From: Sphaerosporella brunnea
Lineage: Eukaryota > Ascomycota > Pezizomycetes > Pezizales > Pyronemataceae
Reading direction: 5' to 3'
Length of the DNA stretch: 64,000 bases
Assembly (NCBI GenBank): GCA_008704415.1
Contig: VXIS01000181.1
Coordinates: forward strand, 1 to 64,000
Position 1 is the first letter of the stretch, and each line of letters starts with the position of its first letter. Under the pieces are notes generated by a model, which was not told the origin of the DNA, ran no database searches, and saw only the letters and a program-made list of their open reading frames with translations. Below, piece after piece: positions 23,230 to 37,349 of this stretch. A program made the position numbers and the translations under genes.

Positions 23230-24782
23230 AGTGTGCGCTCCGTTTCGTACTCAGGCTCTGGGGTGCGCCCAAATTTGCCCTTCATCAGAGCAGAGCAACG
23301 GGCCGCTCTTGTCCCGAAGTATCATATCAGCACCCAGAAGCACAACAATGCATCACATGCACGGGCACCACTCACCATTGTCGCTGGGTAATACTGGTTA
23401 AAGGTGCTGCATTGCGGCCATTTCTGCTCGTGCTTCGCTTTTGGGGGCATGATTGTTGTGAACGAAACTCCGTTCCTGGTTCGCTTTGGGCAGGTGTTTG
23501 GTTGGCTGTACTCAGCAGACGGAGACAGACGGTCGTTTACGGGACTCCATGCCCTGGAACACCTTATATCATCAACACCAGATCACCATCAGCTTTCATA
23601 CAGGGGACACGTGAACATACCCCATCTGAAATATACCTGCTTCGAAAGGGGCCCAGCTGGGACATCGAGAACTGGTGCCAGGTTGACTAACTGCCTCTTT
23701 GCGGATGTGTGGATTGGAAACATATCCCCAAAGGTGAGCTGGAGTGAAGTAAAAATTAGTAAAAAGGTAAGCTGGAACCTCCCTTCATCCAACCCTAGGA
23801 ACTCAGCCGCCGGTAATGTTGTTTCTGGGACTCCATGCCCAACCGAACTTTTAATCACCAAGCCATCCCAACGCTGAGTCTGCAACTCACCTCTATAATC
23901 CGTTACCAGTCTTCCTGCATTATTTTTTGAAAATCGAAGTCTTTTCCTTGTTCGGCTTTCGGCCGAACAGCCGCTTGAGGGCATGGCCGATAGTTGTTTG
24001 AGCCAGAGCTTCGTCACCGCTTCAAGAAACCCAGCAGCTAAACTCAACTCGACCACTCTACACACAGTCAGCACCAACACCCCCTCCTCACCTTGAATGC
24101 TAGTAGGTATGCAACTCACCTTTCGTCCCAACAGCCAAGCAAATACCCACAGCCCGATATTCTTAAAATATACCTGCCCTGAAAGCCATTCAAGCTTTTA
24201 TCCGCCAGCTAATCTGTTCAACTTTTCTTTCATCCCCTTTCCTCTTAAAACCTTTAACACAAAGTTTTTCATCGCATCGAGACAGAAAACCTTTTAGCGA
24301 GTGGTGGCGTTGTTGTTGTTGGTTACCGAGTTGAAGGAGTTGCGATGAGGATGAAGGTGAAGAGGGAAGGCGAAGGGGGGGTGGTTGTTGGCTTCACTGG
24401 AAGTCACTCGGTTTCTATTAGTCACTTTGCTGAGTTCTTAGCCACAGCCGGTGACAGAGAGAGGGAAAACTTGGGTTCAAATCAGAGGTTATGAAAATTG
24501 GGATCTGAACCTACTGAGGGAGATTATGCCATAAGAGCACTCCTGCTTGCAATTTCCAAAAACACACGCAGCAGGTAATAGTGGGAGTTTGAGCCACAAC
24601 TACATCAATCAGTCAATAAAAGCGTGTTGAAACGTTGTATGTATATATGGTAAGTACAAGTATGTGCAAAAGGATTCCTGTTAAGAGGGTGCACCGGCCG
24701 CCGCCACGCCAAAAACGCCACAAATCTACACAGAAGCAATTCACACAGAAGCAATTGAAAGAGAGACATAAACATCCACCGC
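23230..24782. other. Repeat-like sequence, no gene supported
   Basis: About 1.5 kb upstream of the FOL1 stop. Words recur within it: GGGACTCCATGCCC near 23546 and 23827, and AAATATACCTGC near 23631 and 24166. That suggests old repeated or transposon-derived sequence. GTT/TTG-rich runs occur near 24310. No supportable coding region was found. Confidence 0.4.
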
Positions 24783-27002
24783 TCACTTCCTCCAAATCGC
24801 CACCGCCATATCCACAACCTTCCGCATCTCCTGGACATCATGAACCCTGACCACATCCGCGCCGCCAGCGACACAAGCAGCGACGGCGCCGGCAGTGCCC
24901 CACTGTCTCTCGCCAGCCTTCGTAACGCCCGTGACGCTGCCAACAAATCTCTTCCTGCTGGGGCCGAGGACCCAAGGGAAGCCGCCGCCCGTCATCTCCG
25001 GGAGTCTTCTCAGGACCTCTAGATTCTGCTGCATATCTTTTGCGAAGCCGAGGCCAGGGTCAAGGAGGATATTCCATCTGCGGATGCCTGCGGCCTCGGC
25101 GGCTGCAACACGGGACTGCAACTCTGCCAGGACGTCGGCGACCACGTCTCCGTACTGGCTCAGGCTCGTCATCGTTTCCGGCGTCCCGCGGGTGTGCATG
25201 AGCACGATGGGGCACTCGAGTCTTGCGACCGTGGCAAGCATGTTGGAGTCCATTAGCCCGGCAGAGATGTCGTTGATGATGTTGGCACCCGCCTCGATCG
25301 CCTGCTTTGCAACGCCCGCACGGAATGTGTCCACCGAGATGGGGATGTCGATGCCGGCGGCGCGGATGGCGCGGATGGCGGGGATGACGCGGCGGAGCTC
25401 TTCTTCCTCGCCCACGTCTTTGGCACCGGGTCGTGTAGACTGCCCGCCAATGTCGATGATGTCGGCGCCGTTGCGTTGGAATAGCTGCACCGTCTCGAGA
25501 AGATTGCCCCCGTGATAGAGTCCGCCGTCGCTAAAGCTGTCCGGCGTCAGGTTTAGCACTGCCATTATGAGCGTGGACCGGGAGGGGTTGCTCGGGTCGA
25601 GCGGCGGCGTGTTGGCACTGATTTGCACAAAGGTGCGCAGAGGGTCACTGCTGCGCGGTACCGCCGCGAGGTGGTGCTTGAAGGCTGTGGATGTGAGCGG
25701 GTGCGCTCGGTTCGGCGCGATGTCACAAAGCGGCCGCAACACGAATTCTCGCTCAAGCATGGAGAGGTGTGGGATTGTGAGGGTGGGCGTGGACATGGTC
25801 AGAGCATCGTAGAGTAAGATGTCCAGGTCCACTGTTCTGGGGCCATTTTCCATAGTCTTGACACGCCCGAGGAGGTCTTCGATTGATTTGAGCTCTTTTA
25901 GGAGGGCTTCTGGGGAGAGGGTAGTTTCAACCTTGTAATAGGTCAGCAGAAGTGAGTACGAATAGAGGGAGGGAGTAAAATACCTGGCAAACACCGTTCA
26001 GGAATGTCGGCTGGTCGGTGACATACATCGGAGCACTCTGATACAGGGAACTGGTTCTTTTGACCCTGATCCCGCGTCGCTCCATCTCCACCACCGCATT
26101 CGATATGTTCCTATACCGATCTCCTAGATTGCTTCCCAGGGCAATGAAAACATCATGCACACCATCACCATCATCCCCCGGCCTCTCCAGTGCAAAAAAC
26201 TCCCTCTCCCTCGTGATTTCCACCCCCGCCGCAGCCGCAAATGTCAACGCGCTCGGCTTCTCCGCACGAACCGTCACCTTTTCCACGCCGCAAGTAACGC
26301 ACGCCTCGCGCGCAAGCGCAGTGACAAAGGCCTCGACAGTCTTGTAATCACTGCGTTCTACATATTCCGCCACCGCATTGGTGATAGAATGAAAATCGTA
26401 GCCCTGCAGCCTATCCGCCGACTTATGCAGCGTCAGATTTATAACCACATTCTGGCGCTCCTCACGCTCCCACACATTTACGCCGATGATGGTGACCAGC
26501 CGGAGATTGTTGACGAACACCCTATCCTCACCTTCAACCACTATCTTTCCTCCCTCCCCGCGCCGCCGCGTGATCTCGATTCCGGCGGCATCCGCACGCA
26601 ACAATGCCCGCGGCTTCTCGATCTGGACTTTTACCCACTCGGCGCCTTGGGCAGGGCCGAGTGCGAGCGCCGCAATCGCAGCTGCAAGGTCCTCGAGCGA
26701 CTTGAACGCGGCGCCTTGGGCCTCGACAAGCGCGCTGACGGCTTTTGCGACCGTGCCGTAGTGGATCGAGTATGGCAAGTGATCTGTAGACCCTGCGAGT
26801 GCGACCGAGGTCTTGAGCCACAGACTCACCGATATGGGTTGTGGCCGCGGTTGCCGCCATGAATCGACGCCTGTCGTGGCCTTACTGTATTATTCTCGCG
26901 CTGTTAGTACTGCTGGGAGATTGCGAGGCGAGCGGGAAGCTACAGGTTCAGAGAGCGGACAAAGATCAGGTCTCGGCCATCTTCGGAGGACGGAGCGGTC
27001 AT
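24783..27002 (-). CDS. FOL1: Trifunctional folate synthesis protein (FolB-FolB-FolK-FolP)
   Basis: A 702-aa fused enzyme for three steps of folate synthesis: dihydroneopterin aldolase, hydroxymethyldihydropterin pyrophosphokinase and dihydropteroate synthase. Minus-strand exons are 27002-26944, 26884-25984 and 25931-24783. The first intron (26943-26885, branch ACTAACAG) joins RSLN-L-KATTGVDSWRQPRPQPISVSLW, restoring the start of the first aldolase repeat. Repeat one covers about residues 10-125 and repeat two (VFVNNLRLVTIIGVNVWERE) about 140-245. The kinase starts near 264 (DVFIALGSNLGDR) and includes GPRTVDLDILLYD. Dihydropteroate synthase spans 441-702 with MAVLNLTPDSFSDGG, DIIDIGGQSTRPGA, ISVDTFR, LDPGLGFAK and GPSRKRF. 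The synthase is the sulfonamide target. In related fungi the protein is often mitochondrial, but no strong presequence is visible. Confidence 0.95.
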
Positions 27003-27674
27003 GATTTTGCGGCGGCAAAGGCGATGGGGCAGCTGTACCGGTGGGGTAGTAATAGCGGGGGTGCGGGCAGTTCGTGTTGCTGCGCATAAGCTGTGAATTG
27101 TGTTGCGGCTACAGCATTGACGACGTGCGGAGGCGCGAGGAAGCGGCAAGAATGCGTTCATAAAGTAATCTGCATTTCAGTTCTTACTGAGGTGAAGGTT
27201 GTTAGGTGCAAGTGGGTGACGAAATGTTTGGTTTGAGCCTCACATCAATCACCACTTCAGGGTCTATCACTCGGCCGAAGTCTGAACGGTGAAAACCCAA
27301 CCAGAGAAGCAATCGCAATCTGTCACTGGACACTTGTTACGCACAGAGCATGGTAGTATATTCTCCAACCGCAAAATCAACGCCCACAGCCAATTCCACA
27401 AAAGCGACAATGAAAGACACAAACATGAGAGGCGCCCAAATAACCAACCAACAGCAGAGATCAAGGCTCCCCAAAAATATATCACACAATCAATAATCAA
27501 ATCCCAGCAGAGAGCAACCACGCATGATGCAGCCCACAAGCAAAAATGCCAAGCAAAGAAATTAAGCGGGAGTAGGGGATAAAACACCAAATGTAGCGAG
27601 TCGGGAAAGCTGCGATAGATGACAGCATACTTCCAAAGATTTCAAAAAATTACAGACTATCATGGGCAACTGTA
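27003..27674. other. Intergenic, no gene seen
   Basis: A 672-bp stretch holding the FOL1 promoter/leader and the 3' flank of the DUF2415 gene. An A-rich segment lies at 27300-27560. No coding region is seen. Confidence 0.55.
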
Positions 27675-29743
27675 TCATCGAGGAGTCATGGTGGGAAACA
27701 CCTTTCTACTAGCGATATCAACCCCGTATTCTACAACGCCACCATCGGTGGCCACATATCTGAAAATTGTCAGTAGCCGCTCCGGAAAACGGGCAAAGGG
27801 TGGTGACTCACAGTTTTCGGCCATCTGGCCCCAAAGTGCACCCGGTGATGTCGACGCCATCACGGACAAAAGTATAGGAAAAAGATGCGGTCTCGGCCTC
27901 AAATCGTCCGCTTCTCCTTTGCCGTCGACGCTGTTCGGCGATTATGCTGGTGATTTGCTCGAGAGGCCTCAACGGTGGCAACAAAGTGGAGCCCCGGGAA
28001 AGCCGACTCCTCTCCCGTTCGCCCGGTGTGCTAGCCGCAGAAGTCGGGCCGGCCGCGACGGACGAGCTGGACGAAGTGGAGGTCGAGTGATCCGCGTATG
28101 AGGGGTGAATTGAATTGCGACGACGAGGCGGGTCGTGGTTACGCTGCCGAGTCCTCTCTCTGTCCATCAATCGCTCCTGGTAGTCTCGCAGTATAGACGA
28201 CGTTGAACCTGGTAATCCGGAAGCGGATGACTGAAGGGGGGAATGCGAAGTTCTGAACATATCTGGGTTCACCAACGTAGAAAGATACGAGCCTGGAGCC
28301 AAGCTTCTTACCCGTGCAGCGAGCCATTCATTCGAGTTTTCTAGCACAAGGTCGGCGAACTCGTTGATAGATACGCTGTCAGACACCGTGATGTCTTCAT
28401 CATTCTCGTCGTAGTCTCGAGAGTACCCTCGGATACTCGTTGGGCTGCCAAGAAGGCTCTGGGATATATCCCAGGCGGACGGCAAATCTTGGACCTCCTC
28501 GACTTCTGCCTCTATCAATTCGTCCTTTTCGGCGAGAACATCAATGACCTGCCGACGTGTGAAGTTGCTCCGCGCGTCTGCGATGCAAACCCTGCCACAG
28601 TGCTCGGCCCATACCAGCAGATCCCACGGTGCGGGAGAGAATTGCACGCTACGGACAGCACCCTGCTCTGTGAAGGCACGAGAAGATTTAATGACTTTTA
28701 CCAATGGGTCGCAACCATCGGCGCAGGAGAGGTATCGCGTGTCGAAGATGGTGATGATACCAGCTTGCGATGCAACTGCGCAGTGCAACGACGAGGATGA
28801 GAAGCTAGTGGACATCAAAGCGTCGGACTCCGTCCCAGCAGTGAGCGGCGGATGTGAGGATAAAATCCACGAACCGCAGCCAGCCTCGCCAATCCCTGTC
28901 GCCGGTGAACCGCTGTTGGGACCAGAGCTAGCTGGGTGATAAAAGTAGACCTCGGGAGAATCACCAACCACGACCAGGTGCTGTCCGTCGGGGGAGATCG
29001 AGGCATGGTTGGTCGACACGGCGACGTACAGCGTCGTGACCACCCGGTTCTCCGCCAGATGGAATATCCTGACTGTCTTGTCGTTGTTCCTGTTCCCACG
29101 AGTCAATCAACCGCGAAACGAGATGGTGAGAGGTCCGTGCCATACGTTAAAACAGCGAGCACATCGTCATCACTCGTGGATGACGGGGGCCTGTGCAGAG
29201 TGACGGAATTCACGATGTAGCCGCCGAGCTCCTTCGCATTCACCCGATACTGCCCTTCCGAGCTACTCTCGTTCCTGTCCTCGCCGTCGAGCCCCATCGC
29301 ATCGTCCCCGGGACCACTACCGTCCTTTCGCACCCGGATCGTGGCGAAATGGCCGCGATCGGCGCCACCCGCACAGACCCAGCCGTGACGAGCTCCGATG
29401 CATCGCGGGCTGAAGGGCAACGTTGCGACCAGCCGTCTCTTGCGCGTGGCAGTATCCAGCGAATATATTCGGTTGTTGGAAGGGTAGTAGAGGAGATCGG
29501 GTGTTGGCGAACAGAGTAGCGACCGCAACTGCCAATGCCTGCGGAGTTGTGAGCTGCAGCGTCCCGCGGCTGCGGGTAGAGGAGAGCGCACTTGAAGGGG
29601 ATTTTTGCATTGTAAAACACGGGAGGTTTTTTGGTCAGGAAGCGAGAGGCCTGGCTAGGACGGACATGAGCTGTCAGCGGTGAAGCCGGGGAACCTGAAG
29701 GGAGCTTCGACAACACATACACGGGATCGTCGTCAATGGTCAT
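27675..29743 (-). CDS. WD40-like DUF2415 protein
   Basis: A 635-aa protein built from minus-strand exons 29743-29592, 29538-29146, 29089-27812 and 27759-27675. All three introns (51-56 bp) keep phase. The first uses a less typical GTGCGC donor but yields the coherent sequence IPFKHWQLRSLLCSPTPDLLYYP, and the last adds LYVATDGGVVEYGVD. WD40-like blades are visible (SNNRIYSLDTATRKRRLVA; VLTNNDKTVRIFHL; ASISPDGQHLVVVGD; GIITIFDTRY). Near residues 327-357 the segment VRSVQFSPAPWDLLVWAEHCGRVCIADARS fits DUF2415, a fungal domain with a characteristic DLL. The C-terminal half is Ser/Arg-rich and disordered before a final blade-like strand. Function is not established; a scaffold role is the usual guess for such beta-propellers. 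Confidence 0.85.
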
Positions 29744-30730
29744 GGCTGGAGATTACGAGTTATCTATCTGTGCACGGTTTTCGAATGGAGTCCGTGGCGA
29801 TAGTGTTAATGGAGCTGTAAGTGGAGAGGATGCGGACGTTCGGGGTTAGAGTGGGGTGGGGAGGAGGAGGAGGAGGAGGAGGAGGAGGAGGAGGTGGTGG
29901 TGGTGGTGGTGTGTGGTTGTATCAGTATCGATCAAGCTTGGTGGTGTGGGATTCGGTGTGTGAGCATACGCACCCTGTCTGCCTGTGCTTGTGCTGTGTT
30001 GCCAGCGAGCGTCTCACGGTATTCTACTACGTATGGCAGGCAGAGCACGAGTGTGGCACTTCTGCGCTAGCTGCACGAAAGAGCACTCGACAAGGCAACC
30101 GACTTGACTTGACTGGCTGACCGGCTGGCTGACGACTGATCTGGCTGATCGTCTTTTCTCCGGCAGACTTCGCCGTCGCCTGGAACCGGAATTGCCACTG
30201 GCTGGCAGACGCTGGCAGACAGTGCGAGTCAGGCCAGGCACTTCCAACCCCTAACCCACAGTGAACCGAGACGAGAAATGAAAAAAAAAAAAAAAAAAAA
30301 TGAAAAAATTCACAGCGAGCTGGAAAAGCCTCGAATCCCCTGGTGTGCCTTTTGTGCCACTTCGAGCACTCTTTTCGTCCTTTTTTATCTACTCTCCGCA
30401 CGCCGTCGCCGTGACGTGTTTCGGTGTGGTTCTCTTGATGACTAGCGCATCCCTCGGCTTTTGACCTGGCTTGGCTGTCGTCGTAAATTTTTCTCTCGGA
30501 AACAATTTTCCTCTCTTCTTAAGCTGCCATCACCGCCTTCTACCCGCGAAAGTCTTCGCTTTCTCTCATCCTTCTACCTGTTCTACACCTTCATCCAAGG
30601 CAATCTTCCTTTCCTACCCCACCCCCCCCCCCCCCCCAAATCAATCCCATCGCTGTTGTCCGCCGGCGTGGAATCTCTCACTCTTTCACCTCGTTAACCC
30701 CTCCCCCACCTCTTCCCTAATTTCTTCGTA
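29744..30730. other. Divergent promoter region, DUF2415 gene / SSC1
   Basis: About 1 kb between two head-to-head genes. It holds a GGA/GGT microsatellite (29861-29911), a long A run (about 30278-30301), and a CT-rich leader with a 16-bp C run (30622-30637) before the SSC1 start. No coding region is seen. Confidence 0.6.
29861..29911. repeat. (GGA)n-(GGT)n microsatellite
   Basis: About eleven GGA units run straight into six GGT units, 115-170 bp upstream of the DUF2415 gene start. It is strongly purine-biased on this strand. Confidence 0.9.
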
Positions 30731-32855
<2,125 letters not shown>

Positions 32856-33363
32856 ATTGTTCCTATTCACATTGCGAAAGTAGATGATGGGAAATGAATG
32901 AGCACAAAAGCGGTTCTTTTTCTTCTTGGGTTGTATTTTCTAGGGCACAGTAGGGATGAGTTTTTAGAGATGGGGGGAGAAGTGAATTGTATTTTTATTA
33001 CCTTCTGCCTTTTTTTTTTTTTTTTTTTTTTTTTTCATTGCGGAGTTTTACCTGGTGTTATCACTTTTTTTTTGTTTATCTCGGATGGGTCTCTTCTTGA
33101 TTTAGCCATGTTTCTTTTTTTTCTGCTTACTGTCTGGAATTTTTCTTTTACTGTATAAAAAAATTGGATCCCGAGATTGTGGCTTTTTATGATCTCCCCT
33201 CTGTATAATAAAATGGATTCGAGGTTTTATCATTTTTTTAACTTTTAGCTCGAGGGCGTGTGAACTAATGTATATAAAACCTACCCTCCTCTCCCTTTCC
33301 CCACAACCCCCACCCCCCCTCACGATCTCAACAACCAGCAACGCCGCACGAGTCTTGGCACCA
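32856..33363. other. SSC1 3' flank with long T run
   Basis: Non-coding, T-rich sequence including a pure T run near 33011-33035, followed by the C/T-rich leader of the next small gene. Confidence 0.6.
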
Positions 33364-33611
33364 ATGTCACTGTGGAAGTGAGTTCTCCCCTCCCCCCGCT
33401 TCTCCCCTTCCGTCATATTAAACGGGGGTATACGCGTAGCTACTACAAATCGCAGCACCCAAGGACCAGGATGCTGCTGGGCGCGGGCGTGGTCGTGTAC
33501 GCGTGCGCGGGCCTGTACGTGAGCGATTGGGTTGAGCGGCGGTGGTTCGGCGAGGATCCGGAGCAGCGGCCGCCGCTGGTTAGGGTTGTGGCGGTGGAGA
33601 GGGGGAAGTAG
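33364..33611 (+). CDS. 61-aa single-pass membrane protein, two exons
   Basis: A small gene that becomes visible only after splicing. Exon 1 (33364-33377) encodes just MSLWN with one base borrowed from exon 2. The 62-bp intron (33378-33439) has GTGAGT and CGTAG ends, and exon 2 is 33440-33611. The product starts MSLWNYYKSQHPRTR, then has a hydrophobic segment MLLGAGVVVYACAGLYV (about residues 16-32) and a charged tail (SDWVERRWFGEDPEQRPPLVRVVAVERGK). Size, N-terminal basic stretch and single membrane span resemble tiny mitochondrial inner-membrane proteins, but I do not recognise the family. Reading without splicing stops soon after the start. It is an independent gene 508 bp downstream of SSC1. 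Confidence 0.7.
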
Positions 33612-34499
33612 CAGAATTTGTAAACGCGGGTGAGAGAGAAACCATGATCCTAAATCCAAATATACGATACGGATGAGATCACGCCCTCACTCTGGAAGAG
33701 GGAGGGGGCACTGCCACTGTACGGCACAAATAATTATTCAATAAATACACTACGCTACAACATCAACATGAAACGAAAAACGTCCACCCCCCGCCCCGCC
33801 CCTCAATCCTCTTGCCCAAGCCCAAGTCCATCCCCAAAGACCAACAAACAACCCCATCCCTCATAACGCATCCGATCCCAATGCCCCCTCCGCCATGCCA
33901 TCGAGTATAGTTGCGGCAGGTGGTGGATACGTTTTTGCCCTCAAAACCGAAAAAAAACAAAAATTGAAACCCAACGATGCTGATGCTGATGCTGATGATA
34001 GATACGCCGAACCGAAAAAAAAAAAAACAGAAAACAAAAAAACGCCATATATGTGTTTGCAAAAAAAAAACAAAAACAAAAAAAAAAAGCGAAATTCCGC
34101 CGGTATATGTCCCGCTCATCAAAGAATCCGCGGGAAAAAGGCGTCGTCACTGGTTTGCTGCTCACGAGATGGCGAGAGGGAGGCGGGAGGGTGGACGAAG
34201 GGATCCAACATATACAAAAGGAATAATCGCGATGTGATGGACATTAGTAACTTCAATAAAAAAACAATTCGGCTCGTTGCTGCTGCTGCTGCTGATACTG
34301 ATGCTGAATCTCTCGACGATCACTCCCAACCGAGGATGCAATTGACGAAGAAAAAAGATAAAAGGTGTAAAACAAGATCTCGCTCGAATAATGATATTGG
34401 CACAAGGTAGTAATTCTGCTTTCGTTTTTCGCAGCGGCAAGTGGAAGAGGCCGTCCTTCTTTCTTGTCTTGTCTATTGAAGGGATTTGCATGGATTGGA
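33612..34499. other. Intergenic, A-rich low complexity
   Basis: Between convergent genes. Contains poly-A/CAAAA tracts (34012-34090), GCTGAT repeats near 33977 and GCT repeats near 34280. No coding region is seen. Confidence 0.6.
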
Positions 34500-36312
34500 T
34501 TACATTTGCCCCTTTATGTCGACCTTCTTGAATGCGCGGGCTTTAGCCTCCTCAAAGATCCGGACCGCCTTGAGGGTCTGGAAGCGTATCGAGCTGGGGA
34601 CTCCTTTGTCCCCACTCTTTTGTTCGATGAGGTCCGCCGCGCCATTGTCGCAAAGAAACTGGACGCATTCCGTGTCGCTCTCAAAGCCGAGTTCCTCAGT
34701 CAAAAATCTAATATCAATGTCCGGACGGTAACTAACGGCAACACCACATATGAGCATTCATGCAGGTCAATGTCAAAGGAGCAGCAAGTCTCACGCTTTA
34801 CAGATGCACGCGAGGGCAGCCATGCGTTCTCGAGCCACGAACGAATCCATCAAGTATCCGCCCATGCTTGGAGCGTCCAGATACAGCCTGAAAAACTTGT
34901 GGTAATTGCCCGCGGCCAGTGCAGATCGCACCTCCAAGGCGTGCCGGATCGATTGATGGGTCTTGTCTACAGGAGTTAGGAGTGCCAGTACTTCGTTCAT
35001 GTCGGCACGGTTGCATGTGTGTAGAAGATAGAGGATACGATACGCCTTGAACTCTTCTTCGTGTCCCGTGAAGCCCTCCGAATAGAGCGTCGCCAGTTGG
35101 GACTGGCATTGATTATACTCACCCAAGTCACCCTAATCTGTCAGCAGGAGTGGGTTTGTCGCAAGCCACATATAACACACCTTTTCCAATGCTATCCTGG
35201 CGTGAATCTCGTATACAAGAACGGTAAAGTTGTTTTTGATATGCTGTACTGTTAGATCCTGCCGGAGGGATTTGAACTGGTCGCAGATATAAGAATAGTT
35301 TTGCTCCTCTCTCCACTTTTTCTTTAGCAGCTCCAGTGTCTTCTCGAGCACATGCAAAGGGCGGACATTGTCAGGATCCGGGGCAGATGTCAGTCGAAAG
35401 TACTTTTTCTCGAGGCTCATACACCGTCCGACTAGCGGTTGATCACCATCGATATCCATAGCCGAAGTATTGCGGCTCGGTGGCGTTACCGACTGAAGGC
35501 CATCACCGAATCTCCTCGCACGTTTTTCCTTTTCACGTTGACTTAGCTTATCGATGGCAGTAGATGAGGAATACGGGCTCTGCTGGCGAGCACGCTTATC
35601 AAATCTGTCCGAAAATTTAGTTGCAGAGGAGGAAGCGGTATTATCGTCTTCACTGTATAGAGTATCCCCATCAGCCGCAGTTCCAACCAGCACACGAAAA
35701 ACACACAAACCTCTTGCGTTTCTTATCACTGATGCTAAACTTCCCAAACGCCTTCGCCGTCGGACTCGTGTCGCCAGAGGTCGTACTCGCCATTGCCGGG
35801 GGCGTCATCTCTTGCTTCATCTGCGCTCGTTTCTTCGCCAGTATCGTCTGCGGCAACGGCATCTTATCCCAGTCGAGCGACCACACCACCCTCTCGTTGA
35901 ACGCGTCCGTAATGATACGCTTGAGCTCCGTCTCCACATCCTTCTTGTCCTCCGGCAAAACGTCTTCGAAAGTGCGGGCGACGTACTGTTTTAATGGGTC
36001 CGGAAAGGTCGTCCGTGGCGCTCCTGGCGCCGTTGCTGGCGCCGTTGCTGGCGCCGATGCTGGCGGGGGAGATGTCTGGTTCTGTAATCACCATTAATTT
36101 AGCACACACACTTCGATCGGGTGTCTGAACGAAGGAATATACTCACGGTAGAGAAACCGCCGGTTGGTACCGAGCCTCCCAGCGTGCGGCGGGCATCCAC
36201 AGCGGTGTAAGAACTATTGCCGCTGCCGCCTATCCCACCCTTAGCTTCTTACAGCGAACTCAGCGACAGTGTGAAACGTACCCACGGCTCGCCAAGGAGG
36301 TGGAGCAGTCAT
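34500..36312 (-). CDS. THP3: Thp3/LENG8-like SAC3-GANP family protein
   Basis: A 508-aa protein from six minus-strand exons: 36312-36282, 36229-36147, 36081-35711, 35652-35181, 35132-34795 and 34731-34500. Introns are 48-65 bp and all phases fit. The N terminus is Pro/Ala/Gly-rich and probably disordered (MTAPPPWRAVGGSGNSSYTA). A KKRKSE basic patch and REKEKRARRFGDG precede the SAC3/GANP/eIF3-p25 region, starting near CMSLEKKYFRLTSAPDPDNVRP. The order [48 protein letters not shown] and EFKAYRILYLL is characteristic of the Thp3/LENG8 branch. The C-terminal PCI-like winged part ends in VRIFEEAKARAFKKVDIKGQ. Yeast Thp3 works with Csn12 in transcription elongation and mRNA splicing. The same role here is by homology only, and Sac3 itself is much longer. 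Confidence 0.88.
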
Positions 36313-37349
36313 GTTGACGAGAAAAAGTAAAGGTGCAACAGTGTACAAAGATGAAGAGGTAAAGTAGCTGCGTAGAGCGGGTTAGTAGACCTCTGGCTTG
36401 TTGGTAGAAGTGATTGACGATGGGGGTTGTGTTGGTTGGGGTTAGGAGAGGAGTGATCGAAGCGACAGGTAGGGTGGAAAGTGGAGGCTGGTGACTTGTC
36501 CCGTGTCCACCCACAATAGACTACAAAATGATAGAACAATCTCTTCGCCTATTATTTCAAGGATCAGAAATCACTTCTCTGTCTGGGTTTTTCTTTTTTG
36601 CGGTTTCAAATTATGAGATTTATGTACTCTAGCACAATGTTCTGTCTCGGTGGTTCGGATTTCCGGCAGAGACGATCTCCGCCGGGACCCCTCTCTCATC
36701 ACAACTCTGGCACAAGACAACCCTAGATACCACCAAATCACAGATCAATCACACTTCACCAACCAGCCTCATGTTTGAATGCTTTGATAACTTTCAACAT
36801 CTCATCACCAACTAAGTACTACAGGCAGCACTGAGAGCATGCCGTCTTCCCGCCGTACGTAGCATGCCAAATTCCCTCTCAGTGTACAGGTAAAACAAAA
36901 CACCTGGAAAAAAATAAAAAAAATAGGCGTTCAAATAGAAGAGAAGTAGTACCATCAAACCAAAACCCCCACCAAGAAAAATCATCAGAAGAAAAATATA
37001 AGAAAAAGGGCCACAGATATCACCCGCATGGATATCAGGTAAAAGGCGAAGGTAAGAAAACAGAAAAAAAAAGAGGCCCAGGAAGAAGTCGCAAAACAAG
37101 AGGAAAAAAGTAAAGAAAATAGAAGAACAAAGGTATCTTGATCGAGATAGGTGGCCATGAACGCGCAAACTTTTAGTCCACCTGTAGAAAAAGCCGCTGG
37201 GGCCGCATCCCCACTTCCCCGCTCCGCCATCGTGTCACGTTTCTGCATTGAAAAGAACATCCCCAGAAGAAAGACAGCAAGACCGTCCATCGCAGAAAGT
37301 CGTAACTCATGACTCGTTCACATCGCAACCCCATGCCTCGATGCCGACA
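36313..37349. other. Intergenic, no gene seen
   Basis: Holds the THP3 promoter and the BEM1 3' flank. An A-rich tract (36895-37130) is present. Nothing coding is supported. Confidence 0.6.

Noticed and set aside
24420..24500. TAGCCACAGCCGG followed by GGGTTCAAATCAG, resembling tRNA promoter boxes
   Set aside because: The spacing is too short for a tRNA and no cloverleaf forms. It could be a SINE head, but no target-site repeat or tail was found.
26534..26860. Alternative FOL1 start at 26860 (MAATAATTHIG) with a 45-bp intron
   Set aside because: It would remove VSLWLKTSVALAG and the GVDSWRQP segment, both expected in the first aldolase repeat. The 27002 start with the 59-bp intron restores them.
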